From assembly GCF_018812025.1 (NCBI RefSeq), contig NC_063044.1, positions 47,721,489 to 47,785,488 on the forward strand: a stretch of DNA of 64,000 bases, read 5' to 3'. A program made the translations under genes and the position numbers. Below the pieces are notes generated by a model, which ran no database searches, had not been told where the DNA came from, and worked only from the letters and a program-made list of their open reading frames with translations. Below, in pieces: positions 1 to 12,067 of this stretch (the first letter of the stretch is position 1; every line of letters begins with the position of its first letter). Source of the DNA: Megalobrama amblycephala. Its lineage: Eukaryota; Chordata; Actinopteri; Cypriniformes; Xenocyprididae.

Positions 1-1506
1 GGTTGATCAGACAGGCTGGATGTGGAGGTTTACAGGAGGCAGACGACTCACCATGTAACAGTTCCACTGTGCCTTGTTGGCTTGTGTGATCTATGGAGCT
101 GCTATTCACCTTCAGATGCTCAATCAATATTGCCATGAGCAAAAGGCAAAGACGAGAGGAAGTTAGTGAGAGAGTAATGGAAAGAGTGTTTTCTTCCCTG
201 CAGTCAGTGGGCTGAGCTCACTTTTTTTTTTTTTTTTTTTTTTAGCTTGTGAGTTTGAGTCACTATTTCAAGGCTCTCTCTGTGCTCTTCAGCTATTTTT
301 ACCAGACATGTTAAAGTTTTGAGTTGTATCAGAAGTTTCATAAGGAGCTTCCTAATTACCATTCATTCTTGGTTTATTTACTACTTGTCTATTTTATTTA
401 GTATTAAAGTCTTTCCCAGGAGACGAAACAGTCACAGAATGAACTCCAAAAAATGTGCTAACAGGAAAACTCTATTATCTGGTGGTGATATCCTGGTGTG
501 AAGATAACGAAAGATGTAATTTATAAACTGCGAACATCAGGGATAAGTGAAATTGTTGTTAATTTGACCAGGGACACAATCAAGCTGAATCAGTTCCATG
601 TCCGTGAGCGATAGAGTACTTTTTATATCACACACTTGAGAAGTATAGGCTATAAATTGATCATAGACACTATAGTGACTCTGCACATCTCATTCCCGGT
701 CAATGCGAGAGACAAAGATGTCTGACTGGTTTAGGATGATGTTTGACAGATGTTGACTAAATAGTTTGCGGCTGACCAGAGAATTCCCTCAATGCAAAGT
801 GTGTCTCAGGCCTGCATGATTTAAGAGAAAATAGCCATGTCCTTTAATTTCCATTGCCCTCTACTGTCACAGCTCCATGATGGACGGTAAGCTCTTGCTG
901 ATATCACTCCCATAATTGCATCTTGTTATGATGGGAGCTGATGCCAGGCAATCAGGGCTCTAATCATCTTGTAGCATCACCTCAACTTGAATCTTTGCTC
1001 TACATACCCGCACAAATTGCCAAAGTTGCAACAGTTGCAGCAGTTCCCATGGAAACTAAAATAAAATATGAGACTATGAGGTTTTTTTTTTTCTTTTTCA
1101 AAATGGTGGATGACTCTCATAATAGCTAAAACCTTTGTGCGCTCTCAGATATAGTTCAAAAGAAAGAAATATTTAGATGCATCGTTAAAGTATTTCAAGG
1201 GAAGCTACAGGGTCTGAATGTTCAAATATATGTCTGTGCACTGCAAAAATCATTTTCTAAATCAGTATTTGTGTCCTGTTATTCAGTAAAAATATGTGTA
1301 CATCCTTGAGAAGCAAAAGTTTGTTAAACACTACCATTTGAATGTTTGGGCCAGCAAGTCTTTTTTATGCGCACATTATCCCTCAGATCCCATTCTATTA
1401 TGCTGATTTGATGTGAAAAAATATGTTTTTGCTGCTTAATGTTTTTGTGAAAAGTCATTCATAATATAAAATTTAAAATGACAGAATTTATTTGAAATAG
1501 AGGTCA

Positions 1507-1864
1507 CACTTTATATTAAGTGGCCTTAACTACTATGTACTTACATTTAAATTAATAATTTGATACAGTGCACTTATTGTGTACATACATGTTTTTACAT
1601 TGTACTTATATTTTAAAAACACCTGCATGTAATTACATCTGTAATTCATTTCTGTAATTACATTCATAATTACACTGTTGACCCATCCCTTACACCTTAA
1701 CCCACCCTTAAACCTACCCATACCACCAAACCTGTCCCTAACCTTACCCATATCCCACCTCAATAGCAGAAAAAGTGTTTTGCAATTCAATATGAACCCA
1801 ATAAATACATTGTACTTATTTTTTGATGTAAGTATACAGTAGTTAAGTCCACTTAATATAAAGT
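1507..1864. mobile_element. Short MITE with CACTTTATATTAAGTGG ends
   Basis: The left end CACTTTATATTAAGTGG and the right end CCACTTAATATAAAGT are inverted copies, and the match extends further inward (TTAACTACTATGTACTTA against the complement of TAAGTATACAGTAGTTAA). The 358-bp body is A/T-rich with an internal C-rich stretch and no coding capacity. A non-autonomous DNA transposon is the simplest reading; the superfamily is undetermined. Confidence 0.75.
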
Positions 1865-1880
1865 ATTTAATGCATTAGTT

Positions 1881-2056
1881 TTAAAGGGTTAGTTTACCCC
1901 AAAATTAAAATTGTCATTAATTACTAACCCTCATGTTGTCCCAAACCCATAAGGCCTTCGTTCATCTTCAGAACACAAATTAAGATATTTTTGATGAAGT
2001 CTGAGGGTATCTGATCCACACATAGACAGCAACGTCATTGCACCTTTTAACATCCA
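1881..2056 (+). mobile_element. Left part of a split TTAA foldback element
   Basis: Starts TTAAAGGGTTAGTTTACCC and follows the same sequence as the left arms at 11955, 22761 and 50361 (TTACTAACCCTCATG, CTTCGTTCATCTTCAG, ACACAAATTAAGATATTTTT). It is interrupted at 2057 by another element and resumes at 4151. Confidence 0.8.
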
Positions 2057-4150
2057 GGGCTGGATTTATGTATACCTTCTGTAAGTCATTCATTCGTAAG
2101 GTTGGTCTGGACCACTCTTAGCTATTCCTTATCACTGTTGACTGTCTATACGAATAAAATTCTGAAGTTGTAATACACTCAGTGTTCAATAAGGATAAAT
2201 GGCAAAGAATAAAATGCAAAGATTCACTGTTAAATTCAAATGTGCTTTGGCGCTGAGCCAGAGACAGACGCGCTCAGTGCTTGTCATATATCACAACTTT
2301 TCAGTGTTTTCAACCACATCAGGTTTATTTTAGGTTTCAGACATTTAAATACACATTTGAATGAAGTACTAGGCTATATAAAAAAGACATTTATAGTTTG
2401 TTAAAAATCAAATTCCTACACTGATGTCTACGAAAGCTGCAATAATAACCCTTTCAATTATATAATTTGACGATGTGTTTTATTCATATCAGATACACAT
2501 TGTGTATGAAACAAAGTTTACTCTATTCTTCTACCAGCTCACCGGCTAAATACTTCTATGTATTTTGGGGAAAATTTCATAAATCCGACAGATCTGAATT
2601 GTGGTGCCAACTCATTGATTGACAAAACACATTCACTTCCACATATTTTACAAAATTCATGATAGTTTGTGAATATTTTGAATAAAAAAGGAAACATTAT
2701 ATAAATGCGATATACCTACACATCTGTCTGCTTCATGACACGTCTCCAAAGAATTAAAGGTGCCCTGGAACTTTTTTTGAAAAAGATGTAATATAAGTCC
2801 AAGGTGTCCCCTGAATGTGTCTGTGAAGTTTCAGCTCAAAATACTGCATAGATTTTTTTTAATTCATTTTTTTAACTGCCTATTTTGGGGCATCATTATA
2901 AATGAGCCGATTCAGGGTGTGTGGCCCTTTAATTCTCGTGCTCCACGCCCCAAGAGCTCGCGCTTGCCTTGAACAACATAAAAAAAGTTCACACAGCTAA
3001 TATAACCCTCAAAATGGATCTTTACAAAGTGTTCGTCATGCAGCATGTCTAATCGCGCAAGTACAGTGTTTATTTTGATGTTTACATTGATTCTTAATTT
3101 GAGGCCGTGCTCCGTGGCTAACAGCTAATGCTACACTGTTGGAGAGATTTATAAAGAATGAAGTTGTGTCTATGCATTATACAGACTGCACATGTTTAAA
3201 AATGAAAATAGCGACGGCTCTTGTCTCCGTGAATACAGTAAGAAACGATGGTAACTTTAACCACATTTAACAGTACATTAGCAACATGCTAACGAAACAT
3301 TTAGACAGACAGTTTACAAATATCACTAAAAATATAATGTTATCATGGATCATGTCAGTTATTATTGCTCCATCTGCCATTTTTCGCTATTGTCCTTGCT
3401 TGCTTACCTAGTCTGATGATTCAGCTGTGCACAGATCCAGACGTTACTGGCTGCCCTTGTGTAATGCCTTTCATAATGTTGGGAACATGGGCTGGCATAT
3501 GCAAATATTGGGGGCGTACATATTAATGATCCTGACTGTTACGTAACAGTTGGTGTTATGTTGAGATTCGCCTGTTCTTCTGAGGTCTTTTAAACAAATG
3601 AGATTTATATAAGAAGGAGGAAACAATGGAGTTTGAGACTCACTGTATGTCTTTTCCATGTACTGAACTCTTGTTATTTAACTATGCCGAGGTAAATTCA
3701 TTTTTTGAATCTAGGGCACCTTTAATACGTTCCTAAATAACGGTCGCCTTAAACTCACGCTGGGGGCTCAGCTAGAATATAGAGCCCCCAGAATATAGAT
3801 ACATTACAATATAGATTTAGTTTGCAATTTGGATTATTTTTATAAGATCCCATGAGTCCTGATAAATGCAGTTTCTACTTCTGAAGTGATTCTTCTATAA
3901 AAACCACCACTTTCTCACATAACACAGTGAAGCAGCCCTGCATTGTGAATTATTGATTCTCGAGCCATCGATATCAACCAATTCAGCACTACCGCCATGG
4001 ACAGCACCCGGTAATGTCGCACTTAAGAAACGTTGATTCTAAGGTATAGTTTGGGGAACACGCCTAGAAAAGGTATATCTTCAGTTAAGGTAGGCTATAC
4101 CTTTGTCTTCGTAGCGAGCTAAGAGACAACGTTGTCGGGAAATCCAGCCC
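2057..4150. mobile_element. DNA element with GGGCTGGATTT ends, nested host
   Basis: It begins GGGCTGGATTT and ends AAATCCAGCCC, an 11-bp inverted repeat. The flanking foldback reads ATCCAG before it and CAGAAAGG after it, while the uninterrupted copy at 50534 reads TCCAGAAAGG, so about 3 bp (CAG) appears duplicated. Internal stretches (2270-2620 and 3728-3800) resemble the interior of the element at 59491-60252. It is itself interrupted by the element at 2754-3725. Confidence 0.7.
2754..3725 (+). mobile_element. TTAAAGGTGCC MITE, copy 1
   Basis: Flanked by TTAA on both sides with ends AAAGGTGCCCT and AGGGCACCTTT. It is 972 bp with no coding capacity. Related copies lie at 33769, 53361 and 61712. 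The TTAA target is characteristic of piggyBac- and Kolobok-type DNA transposons; which of these mobilised it cannot be told from the ends alone. Confidence 0.85.
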
Positions 4151-4400
4151 AGAAAGGTAGTTAAAAACATGGTTAAAATAGTCAACATGACTACAGTGGT
4201 TCAACCTTAATGTTATGAAGTGACGAGAATATTTTTTGTGCGCAAAAACAAAACAAAAATAACGACTTTATTCAACAATTTGAACATTATTGGCCGGGTC
4301 CTGTGTCAGTATCAGATGCATGCGTCGTGCCGCTCTCTTGTTCAGCTTCGGCCAATACTGAGTTGGCTTAAGACATAACAAACTGTTATTAATGTGTGGT
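4151..4400 (+). mobile_element. Continuation of the split TTAA foldback element
   Basis: Resumes with AGAAAGGTAG and matches the uninterrupted arm at 50534-50660 (GACTACAGTGGTTCAACC, AATGTTATGAAG, AACGACTTTATTCAACA). The outer right arm ending in GGGTGAACTAACCC is missing, so the copy is truncated; the right limit given is approximate. Confidence 0.7.
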
Positions 4401-5268
4401 TTTCATGTTATTGAGAAAGTCAGTCTGGTTTAAGTATCTGTTAGCCTTGAACTGGAGAGATCCTAGAAGCATAATGCAATACAAACCCCATTTCCAACCT
4501 ACTGTGGTGTGAGACGCTTGGATTGTTTCTGCAGGAGTGTAATATAAGTGTCTTTGGATAAAATGCTCATGGCTCTTCTGTATTTCAACATTTCTGTCAG
4601 CAGAGTTCTGGAGTGCTCAGTGAAAATAGCTGTGCCCCAGATTCTCATGTTGTTGGATTTCAAACTGTTTTATGGGATTTTGAAAACTTTTACCAGATCT
4701 AACAAAAGCTGTTCAAAGCACAATATAAGCCTTGTAGAGGAAATGTACCACAGTGAAATGGGAAACCACTGAAATGGAAATGGGAAATGAAACCTAAAAT
4801 CACTTTTTCATTCATACATACCTGCACCCATGACTGATTTTTTACCAAAGATGTTTTATGTTTCAGAAGATGTTTGTAAACCAAAATTGAGCGAATTCAG
4901 TGTTGTGTTATACTTCATGTCGCTGCACAGTATGGGGGGTTGAGGGGGGTTTGTAAATCAGTTTTATGTGAGACTAGATTTTTACCACAAAGTTAAGGTT
5001 AAACAGATATCCATGCTAAGGTCAAACCTACGTGCACTATGAGATCAGATATTGATTGACGCCCTATTGACATTCTTAGTGTTTTGGATCATATTGCATA
5101 ACTTGAATTATGTAATGAATTACATACCATGCATGAAGAAGGACAGAAGTGACAGATCTGTCCGCAGATGTTCAGAATAAACATTATATAAACTAGTTAC
5201 AGTATTTGCCTTAGAAATTTAATATGGTGGGGATCAGTCAATAACCAATGTGATTTTTTTCCCCCCAG

Positions 5269-5354
5269 ATAATGTGTACAGAGAATGTCTTGCTAATGGC
5301 ACCTGGGCAAAGAAGGGAAACTACTCCCAATGTCAGGAAATCCTCAACGAGGAG
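5269..5354 (+). CDS. crhr1: crhr1 exon: C-terminal part of the extracellular hormone-binding domain
   Basis: Partial coding exon of corticotropin-releasing hormone receptor 1, the class B GPCR for CRH and urocortin that drives pituitary ACTH release through Gs. A pyrimidine tract ending in CAG precedes the exon and a GTATGT donor follows it. It opens with two bases of a split codon, then 28 codons beginning [12 protein letters not shown] and ending QEILNEE. Two cysteines (in YREC and SQC) match the last two disulfide cysteines of the CRHR1 ectodomain, and NGT and NYS are two N-glycosylation sequons at positions known in the family. The sequence is closer to CRHR1 (CLANG, QEILNEE) than to CRHR2 as I remember those families. 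The exons encoding the start codon, signal peptide and first half of the ectodomain lie upstream of the window. Confidence 0.93.
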
Positions 5355-7784
5355 GTATGTGGTTGAACTTTATTAAATTAATAAAAAATACATTCATACC
5401 ATTATTTCATAATGATACATGATACATTTTTTTTCTAATAATCTTTGTTTAATTTGAATAACATATACAGTGGGGTCAAAAAAGTCTGAGACCACATTCA
5501 CAATCTCAGTTAGTATAATTCATTTTAACCTGAAAATAAAGATTTATAATGAAGTTTATAATAAGTGCAGGGATTAAATTAGTTTTGTAGGCCAACTCTC
5601 AACAAAAACTCAATAGGATTTTTCCATTGACTTTTGGATTATATTATTATGTGACTAACAAAAGTTTATGATTCTTAGACATTTTGTTCATCAAGATAAT
5701 CTTTACAAATGAACACAACATTTGTAAATTTTGAAGCTTAAATATACTCTGCAAAAGTCAAATGCTAAATGTAGGTTATTAACAAACTACACCTCAGACA
5801 CATGGCTTCAACATCATCATCACTAAGCTTCCGAAAACATTTTTTAGTCCTGAAAGTTCGAGTGGTGATAATTTGCAAGAGCACAATTATAAACACAACG
5901 AGGCTGAGAAAGTGAACTAGTAAGAAGATGAGTTTATCTGTTCGGCTGATGACGTTTAACATCTGCGACAATCACATTTTACAAAACAAGTAAAAAAAAA
6001 TAAAAATAATAAAAAATAAAATCAGAGCTTTTGTATTGCTGATGTAAATTATACCATGGTCTGTATGAATACAGACTTCTGATTGGCTGGAAGATGTGCA
6101 ATAAAAACGTTTAATGCACAAGTCAGTTTAATCACCATTCTATATTAATGCGCTGTTTTCATTGAAACACACAGAGAAACATTTAGGAGCACAGAAACTA
6201 TCAACGCTGCCCCACGACTTTTATTTATATAATAGCTTCACTACTGAATCGCTTCATTACATTTCTCAGCAACAAGGGGGTAACATCAAGTAATTAATTA
6301 AACTTGTTTCATTGTACAGAGATGCTGAACAGATGCAGGTAATTCAAACAGGTAATTCAATAATTAATTCAAATAAATGCTATAATTCATTCATTTAAAT
6401 AAATGTAATCTTAAGCACTACTTTATCTCTGTGTCTGATTTAAAGCTGACAGAATGCTAGCTCTAAGGAACCGTAACTGACAAAAATAACCATAATTTTT
6501 ACCCTTCCAGTCAAATATTGCACTGTAAACAGCTTTAAATCATCAATGCTGCCTAATGACCATGGTATAATTGAGATAACTCATGGCTATATGTGCAATA
6601 AATGATTTGAATGCACTGCAAGTGATTATTTGATTCTTTGCCTCCACATCATGCATTAAAATCATTTAATGCACAGCTAACTAGCCGTGGACGTGAAAAT
6701 GTCTTGAGTTTGTGTTCACCACAGACCTTATTTCAAGCATTTAACCAAAAACCCATACAAAAACCCCACTGACTTTATGATGATGAATCCGGCATACATC
6801 ATCCCTGCATCACTCTAAGGTTTTAAATTGATTATAATATGGTTTTTAGTTGAAGGATTTGGATAAAAGTAATCAAATAATAATAATTTAAGAAAGTATA
6901 ACATTTCTAGATTACTAGGCAAATTTGACACTGACACTGTGAACATCTTTGTACAAAAGGTCAGATGTTCTTTCTTCCATAGCAGAAAATAAAAAGCACA
7001 TACTGCTCATAATATAATTATAATAAAAATGATTGTATTAAATAAGATTTAATAATGAAATAACGCTAAATAGAAGCATTTTCACTTGTGGCCTTAGACA
7101 TTTAGACTCCATACATACACAGTCCATGCGTTCTTGTTGAGAGTTGTCACTTGAAATCTTTAGCAAGACTGTCATTTGACCTTCATAGACAGACATGGTT
7201 TGCTTTTTATTTGCAGCTTATCTTTATGCTGTTTTATGTGTTTCAAATGTTCCAGCTGGATACTGGTTGGCAAAGTTAGTTAGATTCTTGGATATAAATA
7301 GCAAATGCACTCATAACTGGCTATTTTGTTATATCATTTTTTTTTTTTTTTTATGCAGTGTGTATACTGTATGTACTGCATTAAATTGATTCCTTTTTTA
7401 AAAAAAAAAAAAAAAAGTCTTTAATGCTTTAAAAGTGCATTTTTAAGAATGTACATACATTTTATTAAAAATGAAACATATAATTCAGTAAAAAAACTAA
7501 CAAAAAAACAAAACAACATTATTATACATTGCCATGTATATATCAGCCATCCTCCTAAATCTTGATTAATTGTATTATTTTGACTTTTAGTATACAGCAT
7601 CCAAACCAATTGTAGTTTACTTGAATGTCTTTGCGGGTGACTCTCTCTCTGAAACACAGGCATCACTGTTAGACAGAGACATTAATGCTGCACGTCTACA
7701 AGATTCATTAGCTGTCCTGTGGTGTAACAGAAGTAACATGGGAGGATTAATAATGTATGGACTTTTATCTTTTCTCAAAGGAAG

Positions 7785-7859
7785 CAATTTAACCAGGCAT
7801 GCTAAGCCTTTGTTCACACAGGGTTGGCGCAAAAGGAAATCGCTCATCCAATCGTCCCA
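7785..7859 (+). repeat. Direct repeat, left copy flanking the Tc1 region
   Basis: Begins AATTTAACCAGGCATGCTAA and runs to CCAATCGTCCCAA. It matches 9523-9600 in the same orientation with scattered differences. The two copies bracket the Tc1-like element about 1.74 kb apart. Confidence 0.75.
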
Positions 7860-8336
7860 AGTCGGACGGAGGAGTGGGCTAGCAAGGATAATGCTCAGAT
7901 TTATATTTAGACAGCAGGGAGGGCTTCCACCACAGCTAGTGGCTTACTGGAGCATGTGATTACCACTAGATGCAGTTTTTTAACTTGAGATTTTTAGCAT
8001 CACTACTGAGAGCACTGTTGGAATTCATATGTATTGAATTTTAAACTAGAAAAGAGCCCCTTAATCATGTCATGCTGTTAATGTGTGATCTGCCAAAGGC
8101 ATTGTTTAGTACCGTAGATAGTAGCTTTATCCAGGCAAGTTGGGTATTGTGGTGGTCATGCAGGACATGTAGAGTAGGTTCAATTCTGTCTGGTCTTACC
8201 AGTAATTTTTTTAATGTATTTATTTTTTAAATAATATATGTATATATTATATTTTATAAAAATATAAATGTATATAATATATTTTCTAACAAAATAGAAG
8301 AGACTGAGGCCATTTGTCACACATAGTCAAGCAATT

Positions 8337-9488
8337 TACACCGATCAGGCATAACATTATGAGCACTGACAGGTGAAGTGAATAACACTGATTATCTCTT
8401 CATCTGTTAGTGGGTGGGATAAGTGAACATTTTCTCCTCAATTTGATGTGTTAGAAGCAGGAAAAATGGGCAAGCTTAAAGATTTGAGCGAGTTTGACAA
8501 AGGTCAAATTGTGATGGCTAGACGACTGGGTCAGAGCATCTCCAAAACTGCAGCTCTTGTGGGGTGTTCCCAGACTGCAGTCGACAGTGTCTATCAAAAA
8601 TGGTCCAAGGAAGGAACAGTGGTGTACTGGCGACAGGGTCATGGGCGGCCAAGGCTCATTGATGCACGTGGGGAGTGAAGGCTGGCCCGTGTGGTCCGAT
8701 CCAACAGACGAGCTACTGTAGCTCCAATTGCTCAAGAAGTTAATGCTGGTTCTGGTAGAAAGGTGTCAGAATACACAGTGCTTCACGGTTTGTTGCATAT
8801 GGGGCTGCATAGCTACAGACCAGTCAGGGTGCTCATGCTGACCCCCGTCCACCACCGAAAGCGCCAACAGTGGGCACGTGAGCATCAGAACTGGACCACG
8901 GAGCAATGGAAGAAGGTCTGGTCTGATGAATCACGTTTTCCTCTACATTACATGGATGGCCGGGTGGCTCCAGGATACACTATGGGACGAAGGCCAGCCG
9001 GTGAAGGCAGTGTGATGCTTTGGGCAATGTTCTTCTAGGAAACCTTGGGTCCTGCCATCCATGTGGATGTTACTTTGACACGTACCACCTACCTAAGCAT
9101 TGTTGCAGTCCATGTACACCCTTTCATGGAAACTGTATTCTATGGTGGCTGTGGCCTCTTTCAGCAGGATAATGTGCCCTGCCACAAAGGAATGGGTTGA
9201 GGAGCACAACAACAAGTTTGAGGTGTTGACTTGGCCTCCAAATTCACTCAATCCATTCGAGCATCTGTGGGATGTGACGAACAAACAAGTCATATCCATG
9301 GAGGTCTCACCTCGAAACTTACAGGACTTAAAGGATCTGCTGCTAACATCTTGGTGCAGATACCACTGCACACCTTCAGGGGTCTAGTGTAGTCCATGCC
9401 TCGATGGGTCAGGGCTGTTTTGCCAGCAAAAGGGGGACCAACACAATATTACGAAGGTGGTCATAATGTTATGCTTGATCGTTGTTTA
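8337..9488 (+). mobile_element. Tc1/mariner-family transposon, degenerate
   Basis: Bounded by TA dinucleotides. The left end CACCGATCAGGCATAACAT is mirrored by ATGTTATGCTTGATCGTTG on the right. It encloses one decayed transposase reading frame. At about 1.15 kb the length is close to that usual for a Tc1-like element, so little has been lost; the ORF damage, not deletion, explains inactivity. Confidence 0.9.
8448..9387 (+). pseudogene. Tc1-like DDE transposase pseudogene
   Basis: The product would cut and paste the surrounding element at TA sites. The N-terminus ([40 protein letters not shown]) is the helix-turn-helix DNA-binding region of Tc1 transposases. The catalytic residues are all visible: Asp in WSDESRF, Asp in FQQDNVPCH and Glu in NPFEHLWD. 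Breaks: a TGA at 8676-8678 with reading resuming in the same frame, a TAG at 9036-9038 where a Trp is expected after MFF, a frameshift near 9185-9200 after NVPCHK, and apparent loss of about two residues before NPFEHL. This is a clear pseudogene. Confidence 0.9.
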
Positions 9489-9522
9489 TCTCAAATTTTT
9501 ATTGTCACGTGTGATTTAAATG

Positions 9523-9600
9523 TAATTTAACCAGGCATGCTAAGCCTATTGTCCACATAGGGCTGGTAAAAAGAGAAATCACTTGTCCAATCGTCCCAAT
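9523..9600 (+). repeat. Direct repeat, right copy flanking the Tc1 region
   Basis: Diverged copy of 7785-7859, sharing TTTAACCAGGCATGCTAAGC and CCAATCGTCCCAA. It lies 35 bp beyond the right end of the Tc1 element, so it is not that element's own target duplication. Confidence 0.75.
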
Positions 9601-11748
9601 TTGCAAATTAATTATAACTTTGTTGGCCAAAGTAGTGCTTGATATTTTTGAATGCTACCATTTGCATTTTTGCTTTCACAATTTTCTTTATGCCCTTAAT
9701 TAAAATATCTAAAACTTGGCATGGTTTCATTATGACAACTTTCTTAATGGTGATGAGTGTTCTAGAAAAAGGATAGGAAAAGAATTAAATGTGCCATTTC
9801 GATGTTTAATTTTAAGCCCCATTAAACAATGTAACAATGCTCAAGTTCAGGGAAGGAGGAGGAGGGAACCAGCAAATGATGAACATAACGTTAATGACAA
9901 AATAAACATAAACAACAAAACAAGTAAGCGACAGCCCCTCATGGACGACTCCCGGAACACCAAAATAAAGCTTGTTCAAACATCAAATCAAACATATGTC
10001 CACAAAACAGGCTCATTGGAAAAAACGTTCCTGTGTCAACATTTTTGCAAAACAAAATACATACCAATATGTACTGTACATATGACTGCAGTTTCTAACA
10101 GAAATTAACACTAGTAATTATTGACAGATTTTTCATTTTTGGGTGAACTAACCCTTTAAGTCATAACTTTTTGCACATTGACTGAAAGAGGAAAAGAGTG
10201 CAAAAAATGTCAGAATCAAGTAAAGCAGGGTTACCAGGGCTTTGGTATCTTAGCTTAAAAGCACAACAGTGGTACTCAGAGGTACAGCAGTCTTTAAGCC
10301 TTTCTGCACTAAGACAGAGTCCCCAGTGGCCCGCCTGGCATTTGGTAAGTCCTTGCTGAAGAATATTTTAAATCAGAAGAGCTAAATAAATGCTTATACT
10401 TCAACTTTTATTTGGGTTATTGCTCCCCCTGCTCTTCTATAATTGTGTCTGACTATTTTGGTCTGTGAAGAGTACTTCAAGACAGGGATGTGCTCAGACA
10501 TTTTGAGGGGCAGTGGCCCAAACCAAGTAAAAGGGCAAATGGGCAAGTTTTGAGTCATTTTTAATAATTTTGGTGGCATTTATGCCCCATGCTTCTGTTA
10601 ATTTCTGATCCTCGTTTTAATTATCTTTTCGCTTAGGGATACACTACTAGATTAAAAGACTACTGAAACATAATATGGCCTACCGTTTTTAAAGATTTCT
10701 CCATTCAATAAATTTTATGCATGTTTCTGCATGTTTATAATTAATTTGTGTCACAATGTGTTGCTTGCTGAGTTCCGTTCAGTGTGAGCCATGCAGCAAA
10801 AAATCACCCTCACCAGAGTGAGGACAAGTCGAGTTAACAAGACTTAAAAAGCTTGTGTCGATCTGTCATTCACAGCCCAAAACTAAAATGAATGCTAATA
10901 GATTAATCAATATTTTTTTGCTTGCTAGCACACCAATACCGCAGACTTTTATTTAACCGTGAAATGCAGAAATCGTATCGCATTAATATATTAATAATGA
11001 AGCACTGTTCTCCTCTTGTCCACTTGTACACAGACAAGTTCAATAACCAAGGAGCAAAACACTACCAACTTTGTCAAGGAGTTTCTGCAGATTGTGTAAA
11101 ATGGATGAGTGAAGGGGTGCGAGCGAGAAATGGAACCCCCGGAGTGGATCTAGAGCAGCTGAGTCATTACAGAATGCATTTAGTGCGGATTGAAATCCAC
11201 CCTGCTCATATACAGTACTCTGCCTGCTGGAGGATCATTTCAGCCCATGAAGCCAAGGGGGCAGTGGCCCATAGCCACTCCCCTGTTCCTGTCCCTGCTT
11301 TGAAGACACATGCTGTTGCCTGGTCACCCTCAGCAAACTGTTGTTGTGAAGTCTTTGGCATCACTCGGCAACCAGTTGAGAACCATGTTTTAGCAGGATG
11401 AAAAAACGATTCAATACAGAATGAACACTGATGATGATGCCATTCAAATTCAAATTAAATTAGAAATAGAAACAGAAGGCAATGAAGCTCATAGAGAGAG
11501 ACCGTCTGCTCTCAGCCAAGCAGCAGAGTTTATCAAGCCAGATTTGTTCACAAAATCAACATATGATTTGGAAAGCAAATTTCCCAGACCGCATCTCCTT
11601 GACAATTAACAAAAATCTCTTTACCATGAGAAAATGTATTAAGTCGGTTGTTCAACATTAGCTGCACCATAAAGCCAAATACATTACTATGCATTGTGGG
11701 TGCAAAGTGTGACATTAAAATTACCTTGTGAAATGCAGCGAAAATGTG

Positions 11749-12067
11749 TAACAGGAGTGTCAAATGATGCTATTAATTTAATACAAACAATTATTAAAAA
11801 CTTCTAAAGCTACTTTTTGAAATTTCTGTACTGTGAGTTACTTTTCTGCCAAAATAATGCATACTTTGCGGGCTTTTTTCAGCAAATATTGATATATGTG
11901 ATTAATTGCAATTAATGTAGTTAATCAGCATATTATATAATATCAATTGACACCTTAAAGGGTTAGTTCACCCAGAAATGAAAATTCTGTCAGTAATTAC
12001 TCACCCTCATGTCTTTTCACACCCGTAAGACCTTCGTTCATCTTCAGAACACAAATTAAGATATTTC
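11749..12067 (+). repeat. Source copy of a 319-bp duplicated segment
   Basis: Runs from TAACAGGAGTGTCAAATGAT to AATTAAGATATTT and is nearly identical to 18128-18445 in the same orientation. It spans the left edge of the foldback element at 11955, so both unique intron sequence and part of a transposon were copied together. Confidence 0.9.

Larger units (their letters stand above)
1..5268 (+). other. crhr1 intron, 3' part (upstream end outside window)
   Basis: No coding exon could be recognised here; the preceding ectodomain exon must lie further upstream. Bases 1-1500 look like non-repetitive intron apart from a poly-T run at 224-243. Bases 1507-4400 are a nest of DNA transposons listed separately. 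Bases 4400-5268 hold nothing I can name. The acceptor is the C-rich tract at 5259-5268. Confidence 0.75.

Noticed and set aside
1..5268. Search for the preceding crhr1 ectodomain exon
   Set aside because: No segment with acceptor, donor and the expected cysteine pattern could be recognised, so the exon is assumed to lie upstream of the window.
5463..5505. GTGGGGTCAAAAAAGTCTGA, similar to a Tc1-type terminus
   Set aside because: No opposing end or transposase found nearby; too short to call an element.
7621..7959. 112-codon + strand frame
   Set aside because: It overlaps the 75-bp direct repeat, has no recognised domain and no gene context.
10922..11401. 159-codon open frame on the + strand, one of the longest outside a transposon
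   Set aside because: No recognisable domain, no supporting splice or promoter context, and composition like surrounding intron. Frames of this length are expected by chance in 64 kb.
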